Shown: positions 1 through 8,148, counted from the first letter of the stretch. The stretch: 39,048 bases of DNA from an uncultured Lachnospiraceae bacterium (GCA_910585895.1 CAJUHY010000022.1:1-39048), one strand, 5' to 3'. The notes: a model not told the origin generated them from the sequence alone. A program made the numbers and translations.

Positions 1-36
1 CTGCTTTATCAGATTTTTAAGGACAAAAGAAAATAG
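1..36 (+). CDS. C-terminal end of probable holin-like type I toxin (partial)
   Basis: Only the last 11 codons and the TAG stop are in the window; the tail reads LLYQIFKDKRK. A hydrophobic stretch ending in a short Lys/Arg-rich tail fits the end of the short (about 30-40 residue) holin-like toxic peptides of Firmicutes, which act at the membrane. The stronger support is context: a promoter-driven minus-strand RNA runs across this 3' end and terminates inside it, the usual layout of a type I toxin with an antisense antitoxin. The start and membrane segment lie outside the window, so the identity is inferred. Confidence 0.5.
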   Translation: MLYQIFKDKRK

Positions 37-128
37 CCGCCAACTACTCGCAATAATTGACGGCTGAACATTGTAAAAATGTTTTAGTTTGCTATTGTGA
101 GGGATAGCCGCTTCTCTGGCTTTCCCTT
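20..128 (-). ncRNA. Antisense small RNA, probable type I antitoxin
   Basis: A sigma-A promoter on the minus strand (-35 TTGAAT, 17-nt spacer, -10 TATATT) is followed about 100 nt later by a terminator hairpin and T-rich run. No convincing ORF with a ribosome binding site lies between them. The transcript overlaps the 3' end of the toxin-like frame on the opposite strand, so pairing with that mRNA is the likely role. Transcript ends are estimates from promoter and terminator positions. Confidence 0.55.
33..65 (-). terminator. Terminator of the antisense RNA
   Basis: A 9-bp stem (35-43 with 57-65, one G-U pair) is followed on the minus strand by a T-rich run (TATTTTCTTTTG). It overlaps the stop codon of the toxin-like frame, so it probably also shapes the 3' end of the toxin mRNA. 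Confidence 0.6.
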
Positions 129-134
129 TTCTAT

Positions 135-163
135 AATATAGCATAATCCCCGAATAAATTCAA
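135..163 (-). promoter_or_regulatory. Sigma-A promoter of the antisense RNA
   Basis: Read on the minus strand, TTGAAT (158-163) and TATATT (135-140) are separated by 17 nt. Transcription would start near 128. Confidence 0.65.
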
Positions 164-192
164 GAATAAATTCCGTTAATGCAAACCGTTAG

Positions 193-339
193 GGAAGTAA
201 TAAATTGCTGCCCTCTGTGGCTCTACAGGCTCACAATTTCTCTTATAAGACTGCTGCCATTCTTGAATATGTCCAGAATATCATTTCAGAGCATTTAAAG
301 GATTATTCCTTACTGTCCGCTACAATATTCGAAGCATAA
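193..339 (+). other. Short open frame of unknown status (possible remnant or TTG-start peptide)
   Basis: The frame is open from a TAG at 190-192 to a TAA at 337-339. It has no ATG; a TTG at 205 is preceded by AGGGAAG at usable spacing. The predicted peptide (about 44 residues, containing AILEYVQNIISEHLKDYSLL) could form an amphipathic helix, but I recognise no family. It may be the tail of a decayed gene. Apart from this and the hairpin at 367-397 I see nothing else in 164-430. Confidence 0.2.
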
Positions 340-366
340 GCAATAACTGTTACATAGAACCGTATT

Positions 367-400
367 AAAGGGTGTCTGTAAAATGCAGATGCCCTTTATT
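367..400 (+). terminator. Terminator-like hairpin
   Basis: AAAGGG(TG)TCTG pairs with CAGA(TG)CCCTTT, allowing wobble pairs, and is followed by TTTATT. It would end transcripts coming from the left on the plus strand. Confidence 0.45.
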
Positions 401-427
401 CATTCCAAAAGAAAACGCAAACATAAA

Positions 428-463
428 GAAAACCCTTGAAAACACTGGATTTTCAAGGGTTTT
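428..463 (-). terminator. Terminator downstream of rpsI
   Basis: A perfect 12-bp stem (431-442 with 450-461, 7-nt loop) is followed on the minus strand by TTCTTTATG. It lies 27 bp past the rpsI stop codon and ends the rplM-rpsI transcript. Confidence 0.8.
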
Positions 464-488
464 ACTAATTTCATTATTCTGCTTGTAA

Positions 489-881
489 TTATCTCTTGGA
501 GAACTGCGGAGCGCGACGTGCGGCTTTGAGGCCGTATTTCTTTCTCTCTTTCATTCTCGGGTCACGTGTCAGATAACCTGCTGCTTTAAGCACCGGTCTG
601 TAATCGGGGTCTGCCTGCAGCAACGCTCTGGCAATACCATGGCGGATTGCTCCAGCCTGACCAGTATATCCGCCCCCGCGGACATTTACCAGAACATCGA
701 ATTTATCAACTGTTTCCGTTGCAGCCAATGGCTGGCGAACGATAACTTTCAAAGTTTCCAGCCCTAAATAATCGTCAATATCTCTTTTATTAATTGTAAT
801 CTTGCCTGTTCCGGGCATCAGATATACCCTAGCGATAGATTTTTTTCTTCTTCCTGTTCCATAATATCTTGCACTAGCCAT
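489..881 (-). CDS. rpsI: 30S ribosomal protein S9
   Basis: Universal small-subunit protein whose basic C-terminal tail reaches the P-site tRNA. The 130-residue product has the usual bacterial length. It shows the N-terminal GTGRRKKSIARVYL segment, the central RGGGYTGQAGAIRHGIARAL core and the conserved basic end LKAARRAPQFSKR. The ATG is preceded by AGGAGGTAAT at proper spacing. It follows rplM by 17 bp in the classic L13-S9 pair and is followed by a strong terminator. Confidence 0.97.
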   Translation of the reverse strand: MASARYYGTGRRKKSIARVYLMPGTGKITINKRDIDDYLGLETLKVIVRQPLAATETVDKFDVLVNVRGGGYTGQAGAIRHGIARALLQADPDYRPVLKAAGYLTRDPRMKERKKYGLKAARRAPQFSKR

Positions 882-898
882 TTTTTATTACCTCCTGA

Positions 899-1327
899 TT
901 AAAATGTTAAAACTTCTGGTTTCTGAGCTTCATGTTTGTGCTGCGGTCCCGCATAGACAAATAACTTTTTGTACATCTGTCTTCCCAACGGTCCCTTGGG
1001 GAGCATTCCCTTAACAGCAAGTTCAAGAACTCTCTCCGGTTTTTTTGCTAACATCTCTTTTAATGTGGTCTCTTTCATTCCTCCCACATATCCAGAATGG
1101 TGGTAATAAATCTTCTGGTTCAGTTTCTTGCCAGTTACCTTCACCTTTTCGGCATTGACAACGATTACATAATCACCCATGTCTAAATGAGGAGTAAAAA
1201 CAGGTTTATTCTTTCCTCTCAACACTTTGGCAATTTCAGATGCCAAACGACCTAATGTCTTCCCTTCAGCATCAACTACATACCATTTTCTTTCGATTGT
1301 CGCCGGATTGGCTAAAAAAGTTTTCAT
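899..1327 (-). CDS. rplM: 50S ribosomal protein L13
   Basis: Early-assembly large-subunit protein, 142 residues, the usual length. It contains KWYVVDAEGKTLGRLASEIA near the N-terminus, the HLDMGDYVIVVNAEKVKVTG segment and the MLPKGPLGRQMYKKLFVYAG signature. The ATG follows AAGGAGGTAACATTCA. It is first in the rplM-rpsI unit, with a promoter about 175 bp upstream and a leader that could hold an L13-type autoregulatory structure. It directly follows truA, as in many Firmicutes. Confidence 0.97.
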   Translation of the reverse strand: MKTFLANPATIERKWYVVDAEGKTLGRLASEIAKVLRGKNKPVFTPHLDMGDYVIVVNAEKVKVTGKKLNQKIYYHHSGYVGGMKETTLKEMLAKKPERVLELAVKGMLPKGPLGRQMYKKLFVYAGPQHKHEAQKPEVLTF

Positions 1328-1494
1328 TGAATGTTACCTCCTTGAATTTTACAATGTTACTCTGATATCCGTATGCCGTCCTGTAATCTTTTTGATTCCA
1401 TACGTTCTATCATTTTCACACCATTTACATTTTTCCTTGTACCTCAAAGCAAAAACGCTCCGCGAGGCCTGGCTTGCGTCCCCACTCGCCATAC
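1328..1494 (-). promoter_or_regulatory. Long 5' leader of rplM, possible ribosomal-protein leader
   Basis: From the predicted start site to the rplM ATG is about 165 nt with no convincing ORF. The first part is G+C-rich on the minus strand and can fold using GCGAG with CTCGC around an inner GC-rich segment (about 1458-1485). L13 leaders that autoregulate rplM are known in Firmicutes. I cannot confirm the consensus by eye, so this is a position-based suggestion. Confidence 0.35.
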
Positions 1495-1500
1495 TTTTAC

Positions 1501-1529
1501 ATTCTATTATAAGTTGTCTGGTCTGTCAA
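1501..1529 (-). promoter_or_regulatory. Sigma-A promoter of rplM-rpsI
   Basis: On the minus strand, consensus TTGACA (1524-1529), a 17-nt spacer and TAGAAT (1501-1506). It lies 30 bp past the truA stop, with no terminator between, so readthrough from truA can also feed the ribosomal protein genes. Confidence 0.75.
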
Positions 1530-1558
1530 CATTTATTTTCTTCAACGCACGAAACCCA

Positions 1559-2326
1559 CTACAACCCCTCATACACAATGCCTATCATGGTCAGTCCATG
1601 CGCCGGGGCAGTAGGTCCCGCCGCACTGCGTTCACGCTGCCGTAAAATCCTTGGCATATCCTTCGGTTCCAACTCGCCAATTCCCACCTGAATCAGCGTA
1701 CCTGCAATAATCCGCACCATATTATAGAGAAATCCCGTTCCGGTAACCCGGATATTGACCACATCGTCCCCTGTCCGCTCCACGTTACAGGAAAGGATGG
1801 TGCGCACGGTATCTTCCACCGAAGTGCGCACAGAACAGAAACTCTTGAAATCATGCTCTCCCACCAGATAGGAGGCTGCCTGCCGCATCTTCACCACATC
1901 AAGGTCACGATAATAAAAATAAGTGTATTTGCGCAATGTAGGTATGGGAATTTTACGGTTTAAAATTCGGTATTCATAGGTCTTTTCGCTGTAACACCGC
2001 CGCGGATGGAAATCACGCTCCACTTGACAGGAGCTCTGCACCACAATATCTTTTGGCAGACGCTGGTTGAGCGCATAACAAATTTTTTCCGGCGGAATGC
2101 GGGCGTCTGTATCAAATACCGCCACATTTCCCAGGGAGTGTACGCCGGAATCTGTACGGCTGGCGCCAATCACCTGGATTTCCTCACCAAGAAGCTGCGA
2201 CAACTCCCGATTCAGTACCTCCTCTATTGTTATCCCGCTGGGCTGAACCTGCCAGCCGCAGTATTCACTCCCATCATATGCCACCACCAATTTAATTCTC
2301 CTGGTATCCCCTGTTGCTCTTTCCAC
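1559..2326 (-). CDS. truA: tRNA pseudouridine(38-40) synthase TruA
   Basis: Converts uridines 38-40 in the tRNA anticodon arm to pseudouridine. The 255-residue product has the family length. The catalytic motif is SRTDSGVHSLGN with nucleophile Asp59, preceded by VVAYDGSEYCGWQ (residues 14-26). The C-terminal half has FLYNMVRIIAGTLIQVG and ends with AAGPTAPAHGLTMIGIVYEG. The start used is GTG at 2326 with a weak upstream site; a TTG a few codons on (before VVAYDG), preceded by AGGAG, is an alternative. It follows ecfT by 18 bp as the last gene of the ECF operon. Confidence 0.95.
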   Translation of the reverse strand: MERATGDTRRIKLVVAYDGSEYCGWQVQPSGITIEEVLNRELSQLLGEEIQVIGASRTDSGVHSLGNVAVFDTDARIPPEKICYALNQRLPKDIVVQSSCQVERDFHPRRCYSEKTYEYRILNRKIPIPTLRKYTYFYYRDLDVVKMRQAASYLVGEHDFKSFCSVRTSVEDTVRTILSCNVERTGDDVVNIRVTGTGFLYNMVRIIAGTLIQVGIGELEPKDMPRILRQRERSAAGPTAPAHGLTMIGIVYEGL

Positions 2327-2344
2327 GATACGCCACCGCCTTTA

Positions 2345-3142
2345 TCAAAACCTCCGCAGCAAAATGACTGCAGCAAAATACCCGGCAACTGCCAGATATA
2401 CAATGAAATCCACACGTTTATATTTGAGTGGCTTCATCTTCGTTCTCCCCTCTCCGCCGTGATAACAGCGCGCCTCCATCGCCAACGCAAGGTCATTGGC
2501 ACGGCGGAACGCGGAGATAAACAGCGGCACCAGCAAGGGAACCATCGCTTTGGCTTTTTTCACCAGATTGCCGCTCTCGAAATCTGCACCCCTGGCAAGC
2601 TGCGCTTTCATAATCTTGTCCGTCTCCTCAATAAGGATAGGGATAAAGCGCAACGCGATAGACATCATCATCGCTATCTCATGTACCGGAACATGGATTT
2701 TATTCAATGGCTTTAACGATTTCTCCAACCCATCAGTAAGCTGATTGGGCGTAGTCGTCAATGTCAAAATGGAACTGCCCAAAATCAGATAAATCAGGCG
2801 CACTGTCATAAATACCGCATTCCTAAGCCCTTCTTCAGTAATCCTCAGCTTCCAAAAAGATATCAGCGTCTCTCCTGGCGTCAAAAACAGGTTAAAGACC
2901 ACTGTGATAACCAAAATTATCACAATCGCCTTCAAACCTTTCACCATATAGCCAAACGGCACTTTCGACATCCGGATAACCAGAAGCAGCCAAAACGTCA
3001 CTGCCGCAAATCCAGCCACATTGCGAAACAGAAACAAAGATAAAATATATACCAATGTCGCCATCAGTTTCGTCCGCGGATCCAGTTTATGGATGACGGA
3101 TTCGGCCGGATAATATTGTCCAATCGTAATATCTCTCAACAT
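2345..3142 (-). CDS. ecfT: ECF transporter transmembrane protein EcfT
   Basis: Membrane scaffold that couples the two ECF ATPases to substrate-binding S components for vitamin uptake. The product has 265 residues with about five hydrophobic segments and the family opening GQYYPAESVIHKLDPRTKL. The coupling helices carry the two expected Ala-Arg motifs, KAQLARGADF and LAMEARCYHGG, which dock in the ATPase grooves. It lies between ecfA2 and truA. No S-component gene is nearby, so this is a shared group II module. Confidence 0.95.
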   Translation of the reverse strand: MLRDITIGQYYPAESVIHKLDPRTKLMATLVYILSLFLFRNVAGFAAVTFWLLLVIRMSKVPFGYMVKGLKAIVIILVITVVFNLFLTPGETLISFWKLRITEEGLRNAVFMTVRLIYLILGSSILTLTTTPNQLTDGLEKSLKPLNKIHVPVHEIAMMMSIALRFIPILIEETDKIMKAQLARGADFESGNLVKKAKAMVPLLVPLFISAFRRANDLALAMEARCYHGGEGRTKMKPLKYKRVDFIVYLAVAGYFAAVILLRRF

Positions 3143-3196
3143 ATCGTTTCCTGCTTTACCTTTCGCCTGTTAACTCCTGCCAAAAACAATCTTCTT

Positions 3197-4054
3197 TCAC
3201 CTACATTTTTCAGAAAAAGCCTGCAGAATCGACTGCTTTGCCTCCTCTAAGGTGGTAGCAGTCCCATTTGCCGGGATACCACGCCCCCGCAGTTCATGCA
3301 TGAGATACGTTACCTGCGGAGCAGCAAGTCCCACCGCTTCCAGCTCCTGGTAGTGGGCAAACACTTCCGCCGGTGTGCCGTCATACATCACACTGCCGCG
3401 GTTCATCACAATCAGTCGCCCTACATACTTCGCCACATCCTCCATACTGTGCGACACCAGAATAACGGTCATACGGCGTTCCTTATGCAGTCCCGCCACC
3501 AGACCCAGAATTTCATCCCGCCCTTTAGGGTCAAGACCTGCCGTAGGCTCATCTAATATCAAAACTTCCGGTTCCATCGCCAGTACGCCGGCAATCGCCG
3601 CGCGCCGTTTCTGTCCGCCGCTCAATTCAAACGGCGAACGATACCAATAATCCTCGGGAAGCCCCACACTACGCAACGCCGTGAATGCTTTCAACTCCGA
3701 TTGCTTGCGGGAATGCCCCTGATTTTTAGGACCAAAACAGACGTCTGCAAACACTGTAGTCTCAAACAGCTGATGTTCTGGATATTGAAACACCAGTCCT
3801 ACCTTGCTGCGCAATTCCTTTCTGTTAAAGTCGTCATCCCCAATATCTTCTCCGTTATAATAAATCCCTCCGGAACTTGCTCTGACCAAACCGTTCAAAT
3901 GCTGGATTAACGTGGATTTCCCGGAACCGGTATGTCCGATAATACCGATAAATTCCCCATCGCTAATCTTTAAACTGACGTCTTTGAGGGCATGAATTTC
4001 ATAGGCTGTTTTCTCACTGTAAACATAATTGACTTTATCTAATATAATCGACAT
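3197..4054 (-). CDS. ecfA2: ECF transporter ATPase, second subunit (EcfA2-type)
   Basis: ABC ATPase of the vitamin-uptake module. The 285-residue product has Walker A GHTGSGKST, Q-loop VFQYPEHQLF, signature LSGGQKRR, Walker B VLILDEPTAGLDP and the switch histidine in VSHSMEDV. The cytoplasmic C-terminal extension typical of EcfA subunits follows. It overlaps the preceding ATPase gene by 16 bp, indicating coupled translation. Assignment as subunit 2 rests on gene order and the VFQYPEHQLF variant. Confidence 0.93.
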   Translation of the reverse strand: MSIILDKVNYVYSEKTAYEIHALKDVSLKISDGEFIGIIGHTGSGKSTLIQHLNGLVRASSGGIYYNGEDIGDDDFNRKELRSKVGLVFQYPEHQLFETTVFADVCFGPKNQGHSRKQSELKAFTALRSVGLPEDYWYRSPFELSGGQKRRAAIAGVLAMEPEVLILDEPTAGLDPKGRDEILGLVAGLHKERRMTVILVSHSMEDVAKYVGRLIVMNRGSVMYDGTPAEVFAHYQELEAVGLAAPQVTYLMHELRGRGIPANGTATTLEEAKQSILQAFSEKCR

Positions 4055-4890
4055 AGCGCCTCCACCAACTCCTGCCTGGTGAGGATTCCCTCGGGGATTG
4101 CCAGACCCGCTTTTCGCAGTTCATATGCCAAAAGCGTAATCTGGGGCACATCCAGGCGATAAGATTTTAAAGTATCCACCTGAGAGAAAATCGCTCGTGG
4201 CGTTCCCTGCATCACGACCTTTCCATTGTCCATCACATAGACCCGGTCAGCGCCCGTCACCTCTTCCATATAATGTGTGATGAGAATCACAGTCATGCCT
4301 TTTTCACGATTTAGCTGCTCCACCGCCTCTAAGACTTCCCGGCGTCCATTGGGGTCCAACATCGCCGTAGGCTCATCCAGCACGATACATTTGGGTTCCA
4401 TCGCCATGACTCCGGCAATGGCAACTCTCTGTTTCTGCCCGCCGCTGAGCCTGTTGGGGGAATGTTCCCGGTACTGTATCATGCCCACAGATTTCAGGCT
4501 CTTTTCCACGCGCTTTAAAATTTCAGCCGTAGGCACACCGATATTCTCCGGTCCGAATCCGACATCCTCCTCCACCACGCTGGCAATAATCTGGTTATCT
4601 GGATTCTGGAATACCATGCCTGTACTCTGACGGATGGCCCAGAGGTTGTCCGCATCTTCTGCATCCTTGCCGTCCACCCATAACGTTCCGCCTCCTGGCG
4701 CAAGCAGCACATTCAGATGCTTGGCAAGCGTGGATTTCCCGGAGCCATTATGCCCTAAGACTGCCACAAATTCCCCTTGTTTGACATCAAGGTCTACTCC
4801 GTCCAAAGCGGTAAGGATACTCTCAACATTGTCCTCTTCGTCCCGCCGGATATATTCATGTACCAATTTCCTTGCTTCAATAAAATTCAT
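4039..4890 (-). CDS. ecfA1: ECF transporter ATPase, first subunit (EcfA1-type)
   Basis: First ATPase of the ECF module, 283 residues. Walker A is GHNGSGKST, Q-loop VFQNPDNQII, signature LSGGQKQR, Walker B CIVLDEPTAMLDP, with the switch histidine in LITHYMEEV. It pairs with the overlapping downstream ATPase as a heterodimer on EcfT. In many Firmicutes rplQ lies upstream; here the preceding gene is trmL, 10 bp away, so the ECF genes appear to be part of a longer operon. Confidence 0.93.
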   Translation of the reverse strand: MNFIEARKLVHEYIRRDEEDNVESILTALDGVDLDVKQGEFVAVLGHNGSGKSTLAKHLNVLLAPGGGTLWVDGKDAEDADNLWAIRQSTGMVFQNPDNQIIASVVEEDVGFGPENIGVPTAEILKRVEKSLKSVGMIQYREHSPNRLSGGQKQRVAIAGVMAMEPKCIVLDEPTAMLDPNGRREVLEAVEQLNREKGMTVILITHYMEEVTGADRVYVMDNGKVVMQGTPRAIFSQVDTLKSYRLDVPQITLLAYELRKAGLAIPEGILTRQELVEALCRLY

Positions 4891-4900
4891 AGCTTCCTCT

Positions 4901-5407
4901 TCACTCTTCGTCCCAACTCAGGCGATGCAGGTTTCCTTCTAATTTCATATGCGCAAACTGATTCTGCCGCAATGCTTCATAGAGCAGGATTGCCACAGAA
5001 TTAGACAGATTTAAGGAGCGCGTCTCGCCAATCATCGGAATGCGCACACAGCGCTCAGGACATTCCTTTAATATTTCTTCCGGAATTCCGCCGCTCTCTT
5101 TTCCAAACATCAGATAACAGTCTGCCTCATAGCTGACCTCTGTATACACATGGCGCGCCTTGGTGGTGGCCATATAAATCTTTGCCCGAGGATTTTTCGC
5201 TAAAAAATCCTGCCAGTTGATATAGCGGGTCACGTCGAGTTCCTGCCAGTAATCCATACCAGCGCGGCGGATTGCTTTTTCATTTAACTGAAAACCCAGC
5301 GGCTCAATCAGATGAAGCCTTGTCCCAGTGGCAACACAGGTCCGCCCGATATTTCCAGTATTTGCCGGAATTTCCGGCTCAAAAAGCACAATATTAAGCT
5401 TCGCCAT
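4901..5407 (-). CDS. trmL: tRNA (cytidine/uridine-34-2'-O)-methyltransferase TrmL
   Basis: SPOUT-class enzyme that methylates the wobble ribose of leucine tRNAs using S-adenosylmethionine. The 168-residue length is typical of this minimal family. Motif 1 is IPANTGNIGRTC, motif 2 LMFGKESGGIP and motif 3 RSLNLSNSVAILLYEALRQ, which together form the trefoil-knot cofactor site. It lies between an aminotransferase gene (32 bp) and the ECF ATPase gene (10 bp), so it is probably co-transcribed. Confidence 0.93.
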   Translation of the reverse strand: MAKLNIVLFEPEIPANTGNIGRTCVATGTRLHLIEPLGFQLNEKAIRRAGMDYWQELDVTRYINWQDFLAKNPRAKIYMATTKARHVYTEVSYEADCYLMFGKESGGIPEEILKECPERCVRIPMIGETRSLNLSNSVAILLYEALRQNQFAHMKLEGNLHRLSWDEE

Positions 5408-5439
5408 CCGTCCTGCTCCTTTACACTATTCTAAAACAA

Positions 5440-6597
5440 TTACAATTTCTCAATAAATCCTTCCATCCTGTCAAGCGCTTCCTTCAGCTTATGCAGGGAA
5501 TATGCATAGGAGATGCGCAGATAACCTTCTCCGCAGTCGCCAAACGCTGTCCCCGGCACAACTACCACCTTTTCTTCCTGCAGCATTCTCGTGGCAAATT
5601 CATCGGAAGTCATGTTAAATTTCTTAATACAGGGAAACGCATAGAATGCGCCATAAGGTTCAAAACAGGTCAAACCCATATCGCGCAGACGTTTCACCAG
5701 GTAACGCCGTCTGCCGTTATACTCCTGACGCATCTCAGCCACATCCGCATCACCATTTTTGACAGCCTCCACCGCCGCATATTGACTGGTAGTCGGGGCA
5801 CACATAATCGCATACTGATGAATTTTCAGCATCTGCTCCAAAATGGCCTCCGGAGCACAGGCATAGCCCAGACGCCATCCAGTCATGGAATATGCCTTGG
5901 AAAATCCATTTATCAGTACCGTCCGCTCACGCATACCCGGCAGGGAAGCAATCGTTACATGGTCATCCAGATATGTAAGTTCCGCATAAATTTCATCGCT
6001 GATAACATACAGGTCATGTTCTATGACCACCTTGGCAACTGCTTCCAAATCCCCCCGCTCCATAATCGCCCCGGTTGGATTATTCGGAAACGGCATGATA
6101 AGAATTTTTGTCTTGGGCGTGATTGCAGCCTTTAGTTCTTCTGCTGTCAGCCGGAAATCATTTTCCTCTTTGAGGTCGATAACCACCGGTTTGCCGTTTG
6201 CCAACACCGTACAGGGCACATAGGACACATAGCTGGGCTGCGGAATCAGCACTTCATCTCCAGGGTCCAGCATAGCGCGCAGCGCCATATCAATCGCCTC
6301 GCTGCCGCCCACGGTGATCATCATTTCTTTATCATAATCATAAGATACCTCAAATCTTCGTTTCAGATACCTTGCAATCTCCATTTTTAATTCTTTTAAT
6401 CCGGCATTGGACGTATACGCTGTCCTTCCCTTTTCCAGAGAATAAATACCCTCATCCCGAATATGCCAGGGCGTATCAAAATCCGGCTCGCCTACGCCCA
6501 GTGAAATGACATCTTTCATCTCCGCCGCAATGTCAAAGAATTTACGGATTCCCGAGAAAGGGATATCTACGATACGTTCCGACAATGGATTTCTCAT
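5440..6597 (-). CDS. Class I/II PLP-dependent aminotransferase
   Basis: Fold-type I aminotransferase, 385 residues. Visible features are LGVGEPDFDTP near the N-terminus, PFPNNPTGAIM and SDEIYAEL in the cofactor-binding region, and the PLP lysine in GFSKAYSMTGWRLGYA, with an Arg-containing YLRISYAYS near the end for the substrate carboxylate. It resembles aromatic/alanine-type enzymes, but the amino acid cannot be set from sequence alone. Its ATG overlaps the stop of the upstream Lrp/AsnC regulator gene (ATGA, 4 bp), so the regulator probably senses an amino acid linked to this enzyme. Confidence 0.9.
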   Translation of the reverse strand: MRNPLSERIVDIPFSGIRKFFDIAAEMKDVISLGVGEPDFDTPWHIRDEGIYSLEKGRTAYTSNAGLKELKMEIARYLKRRFEVSYDYDKEMMITVGGSEAIDMALRAMLDPGDEVLIPQPSYVSYVPCTVLANGKPVVIDLKEENDFRLTAEELKAAITPKTKILIMPFPNNPTGAIMERGDLEAVAKVVIEHDLYVISDEIYAELTYLDDHVTIASLPGMRERTVLINGFSKAYSMTGWRLGYACAPEAILEQMLKIHQYAIMCAPTTSQYAAVEAVKNGDADVAEMRQEYNGRRRYLVKRLRDMGLTCFEPYGAFYAFPCIKKFNMTSDEFATRMLQEEKVVVVPGTAFGDCGEGYLRISYAYSLHKLKEALDRMEGFIEKL

Positions 6598-7082
6598 AAG
6601 CTCACCAGCATCCTTTCATCATCCTGTGGTTTAGCAATCACCGTTCCATGGTCCTTATATTTTTTTAAGATAAAATTTGTCTTGGTACTCAACACGGAAT
6701 CCAGTGTGGAGAGCTTATCTGATACGAACTGCGCAACCTCGCGCAGCGTTTTCCCCTCCAGAGTCACCAACAAATCATAGCCGCCGGAAATCAGGTAGAC
6801 TGCATTGACCTCCGGGTAGTTATAAACACGTTCCGCTACGCTGTCGAAGCCTCTGCCGCGCTGCGGTGTAACGCGCACCTCAATCAAAGCGTTGACTTTC
6901 TCAATGCTGGTTTTCTCCCAGTCTACCAGCGTGTGGTAACCGCAGATAATATGCTCATCCTCCATGGCTGCCATCTCATTTGCCACCACAGCTTCCTCCA
7001 CGCCCAGCATAACCGCCAAATCCCTTAAATCTACACGGCTGTTTTTTTCTATATAAGTTAAAATTTTCTCTCGCAAATCCAT
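6594..7082 (-). CDS. Lrp/AsnC-family transcriptional regulator
   Basis: The 162-residue protein has an N-terminal winged helix-turn-helix (about residues 3-60, including VDLRDLAVMLGVEEAVVANEM) and a C-terminal RAM-type ligand-binding and oligomerisation domain (about 70-150, with NAVYLISGGYDLLVTLEG). Such proteins form ring oligomers and respond to amino acids. Translational overlap with the aminotransferase gene points to a local target. A HypE-like gene precedes it by 18 bp. Confidence 0.9.
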   Translation of the reverse strand: MDLREKILTYIEKNSRVDLRDLAVMLGVEEAVVANEMAAMEDEHIICGYHTLVDWEKTSIEKVNALIEVRVTPQRGRGFDSVAERVYNYPEVNAVYLISGGYDLLVTLEGKTLREVAQFVSDKLSTLDSVLSTKTNFILKKYKDHGTVIAKPQDDERMLVSL

Positions 7083-7100
7083 CTTCTTATTTCCTCCATT

Positions 7101-8087
7101 TTAATTCAACACTTTATACAATTCATCGGTCTTCGGCGGTTCCAGAAAACGCTTCTCCTCCTCATTCAGCAAAACACGGTCATTGCCGGTCGTTGCCTTT
7201 CCGATAACCGCTGCATGGATACCGGACTTTGCCAATTCACGCGCCAACATATTGCCATCTGCCGATGACATCAGCAAACATCCGCTGGATATCAGTTCAT
7301 AGGGATTGATATTAAAAAGTTCACATATTTCAATAGTTTCCTGTTTTACCGGTATTTTCTTAAGTTCTATTTCAAGTCCAACGCCAGAGCTCTCTGCCAG
7401 CTCCCAGAGCGCGCCGAATATGCCGCCCTCGGTTACATCATGCATAGCGCTCACGCCGGACCGGACGGCGACGGCAGACTCCGGCAGTACCGACAAATAC
7501 TTCTCAAAATTCTGGGCTGTTTTCACAAGGTCTGTTGGAAACCGCTGTAACAATTCCTCTTCTTTCTCTTTAGCTATGATTGAGGTCCCCTCCAGCCCAA
7601 TCCATTTGCTGGCAAGGATATCGTCTCCCGGCTTTGCACCGCCGGTAGTAACAAGCTTGCCCACTTTTGCTTTGCCGACCCCGCAGACATTTATCAACGG
7701 CTGGTTCACCGCTTTTGTCACTTCCGTGTGCCCGCCCATAATCTGCACATGCACCTCGGCACACACACGCTCTATCTGCCCCATCATCTCTTTTAAATCT
7801 GCTTCCTGCGCATTTTCCGGAAGGAGAATCGTCAGCATGACCCCTATTGGCTCCGCCCCGGCGCTTGCAAGATCATTCATTGTAACATGGATGGCAAGAT
7901 GTCCGATATCTGTGGCTGTTCCAGTGATAGGGTCTGTGGAAACAACAAACATTTCATCCTCTGCAAGCCTGACAGCAGCACAGTCTTCCCCTACTCCGGC
8001 TCCCACTGCTATCTCGCTGCGTCTCGTATGTATTTGTTTAATCACAGAGCGTTTCAACACACTCTCCGGTATTTTTCCTATTTTCAT
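7101..8087 (-). CDS. AIR synthase-related (HypE/PurM-like) protein
   Basis: Member of the PurM/SelD/HypE/ThiL ATP-binding superfamily, 328 residues. The N-terminal AIRS domain has GAGVGEDCAAV and VSTDPITGTATDIGHLAIH, then NDLASAGAEPIGVMLTILLP and MGGHTEVT. The C-terminal domain has VSAMHDVTEGGIFGALWELA and ISSGCLLMSS. The family usually phosphorylates or activates an acyl group with ATP. No hydrogenase maturation genes are here, so HypE function is not supported and the substrate is unknown. An 18-bp gap to the regulator gene suggests one operon with the aminotransferase. Confidence 0.85.
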   Translation of the reverse strand: MKIGKIPESVLKRSVIKQIHTRRSEIAVGAGVGEDCAAVRLAEDEMFVVSTDPITGTATDIGHLAIHVTMNDLASAGAEPIGVMLTILLPENAQEADLKEMMGQIERVCAEVHVQIMGGHTEVTKAVNQPLINVCGVGKAKVGKLVTTGGAKPGDDILASKWIGLEGTSIIAKEKEEELLQRFPTDLVKTAQNFEKYLSVLPESAVAVRSGVSAMHDVTEGGIFGALWELAESSGVGLEIELKKIPVKQETIEICELFNINPYELISSGCLLMSSADGNMLARELAKSGIHAAVIGKATTGNDRVLLNEEEKRFLEPPKTDELYKVLN

Positions 8088-8120
8088 AATGAAAAATTCT
8101 CCTTGTGCATGAGTGCACTT

Positions 8121-8148
8121 AAGGCTGTTTCAATATTGAAACAGCCTT
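8121..8148 (-). terminator. Perfect inverted repeat between the VanW gene and the AIR synthase-like gene
   Basis: A 13-bp perfect stem with a 2-nt centre (AAGGCTGTTTCAA ta TTGAAACAGCCTT) starts 15 bp after the upstream stop codon. It lacks a strong T tract on the minus strand, so it may be a partial terminator or a processing/stability hairpin that lowers expression of downstream genes. Confidence 0.5.

Noticed and set aside
1227..1691. Plus-strand 154-codon frame
   Set aside because: It is antisense to rplM, its leader and truA; low-complexity composition and no ribosome binding site.
7101..8087. Hydrogenase maturation factor HypE or selenophosphate synthase
   Set aside because: No hyp or sel genes nearby, and the HypE C-terminal cysteine and the SelD active-site Cys/Sec motif are not seen.
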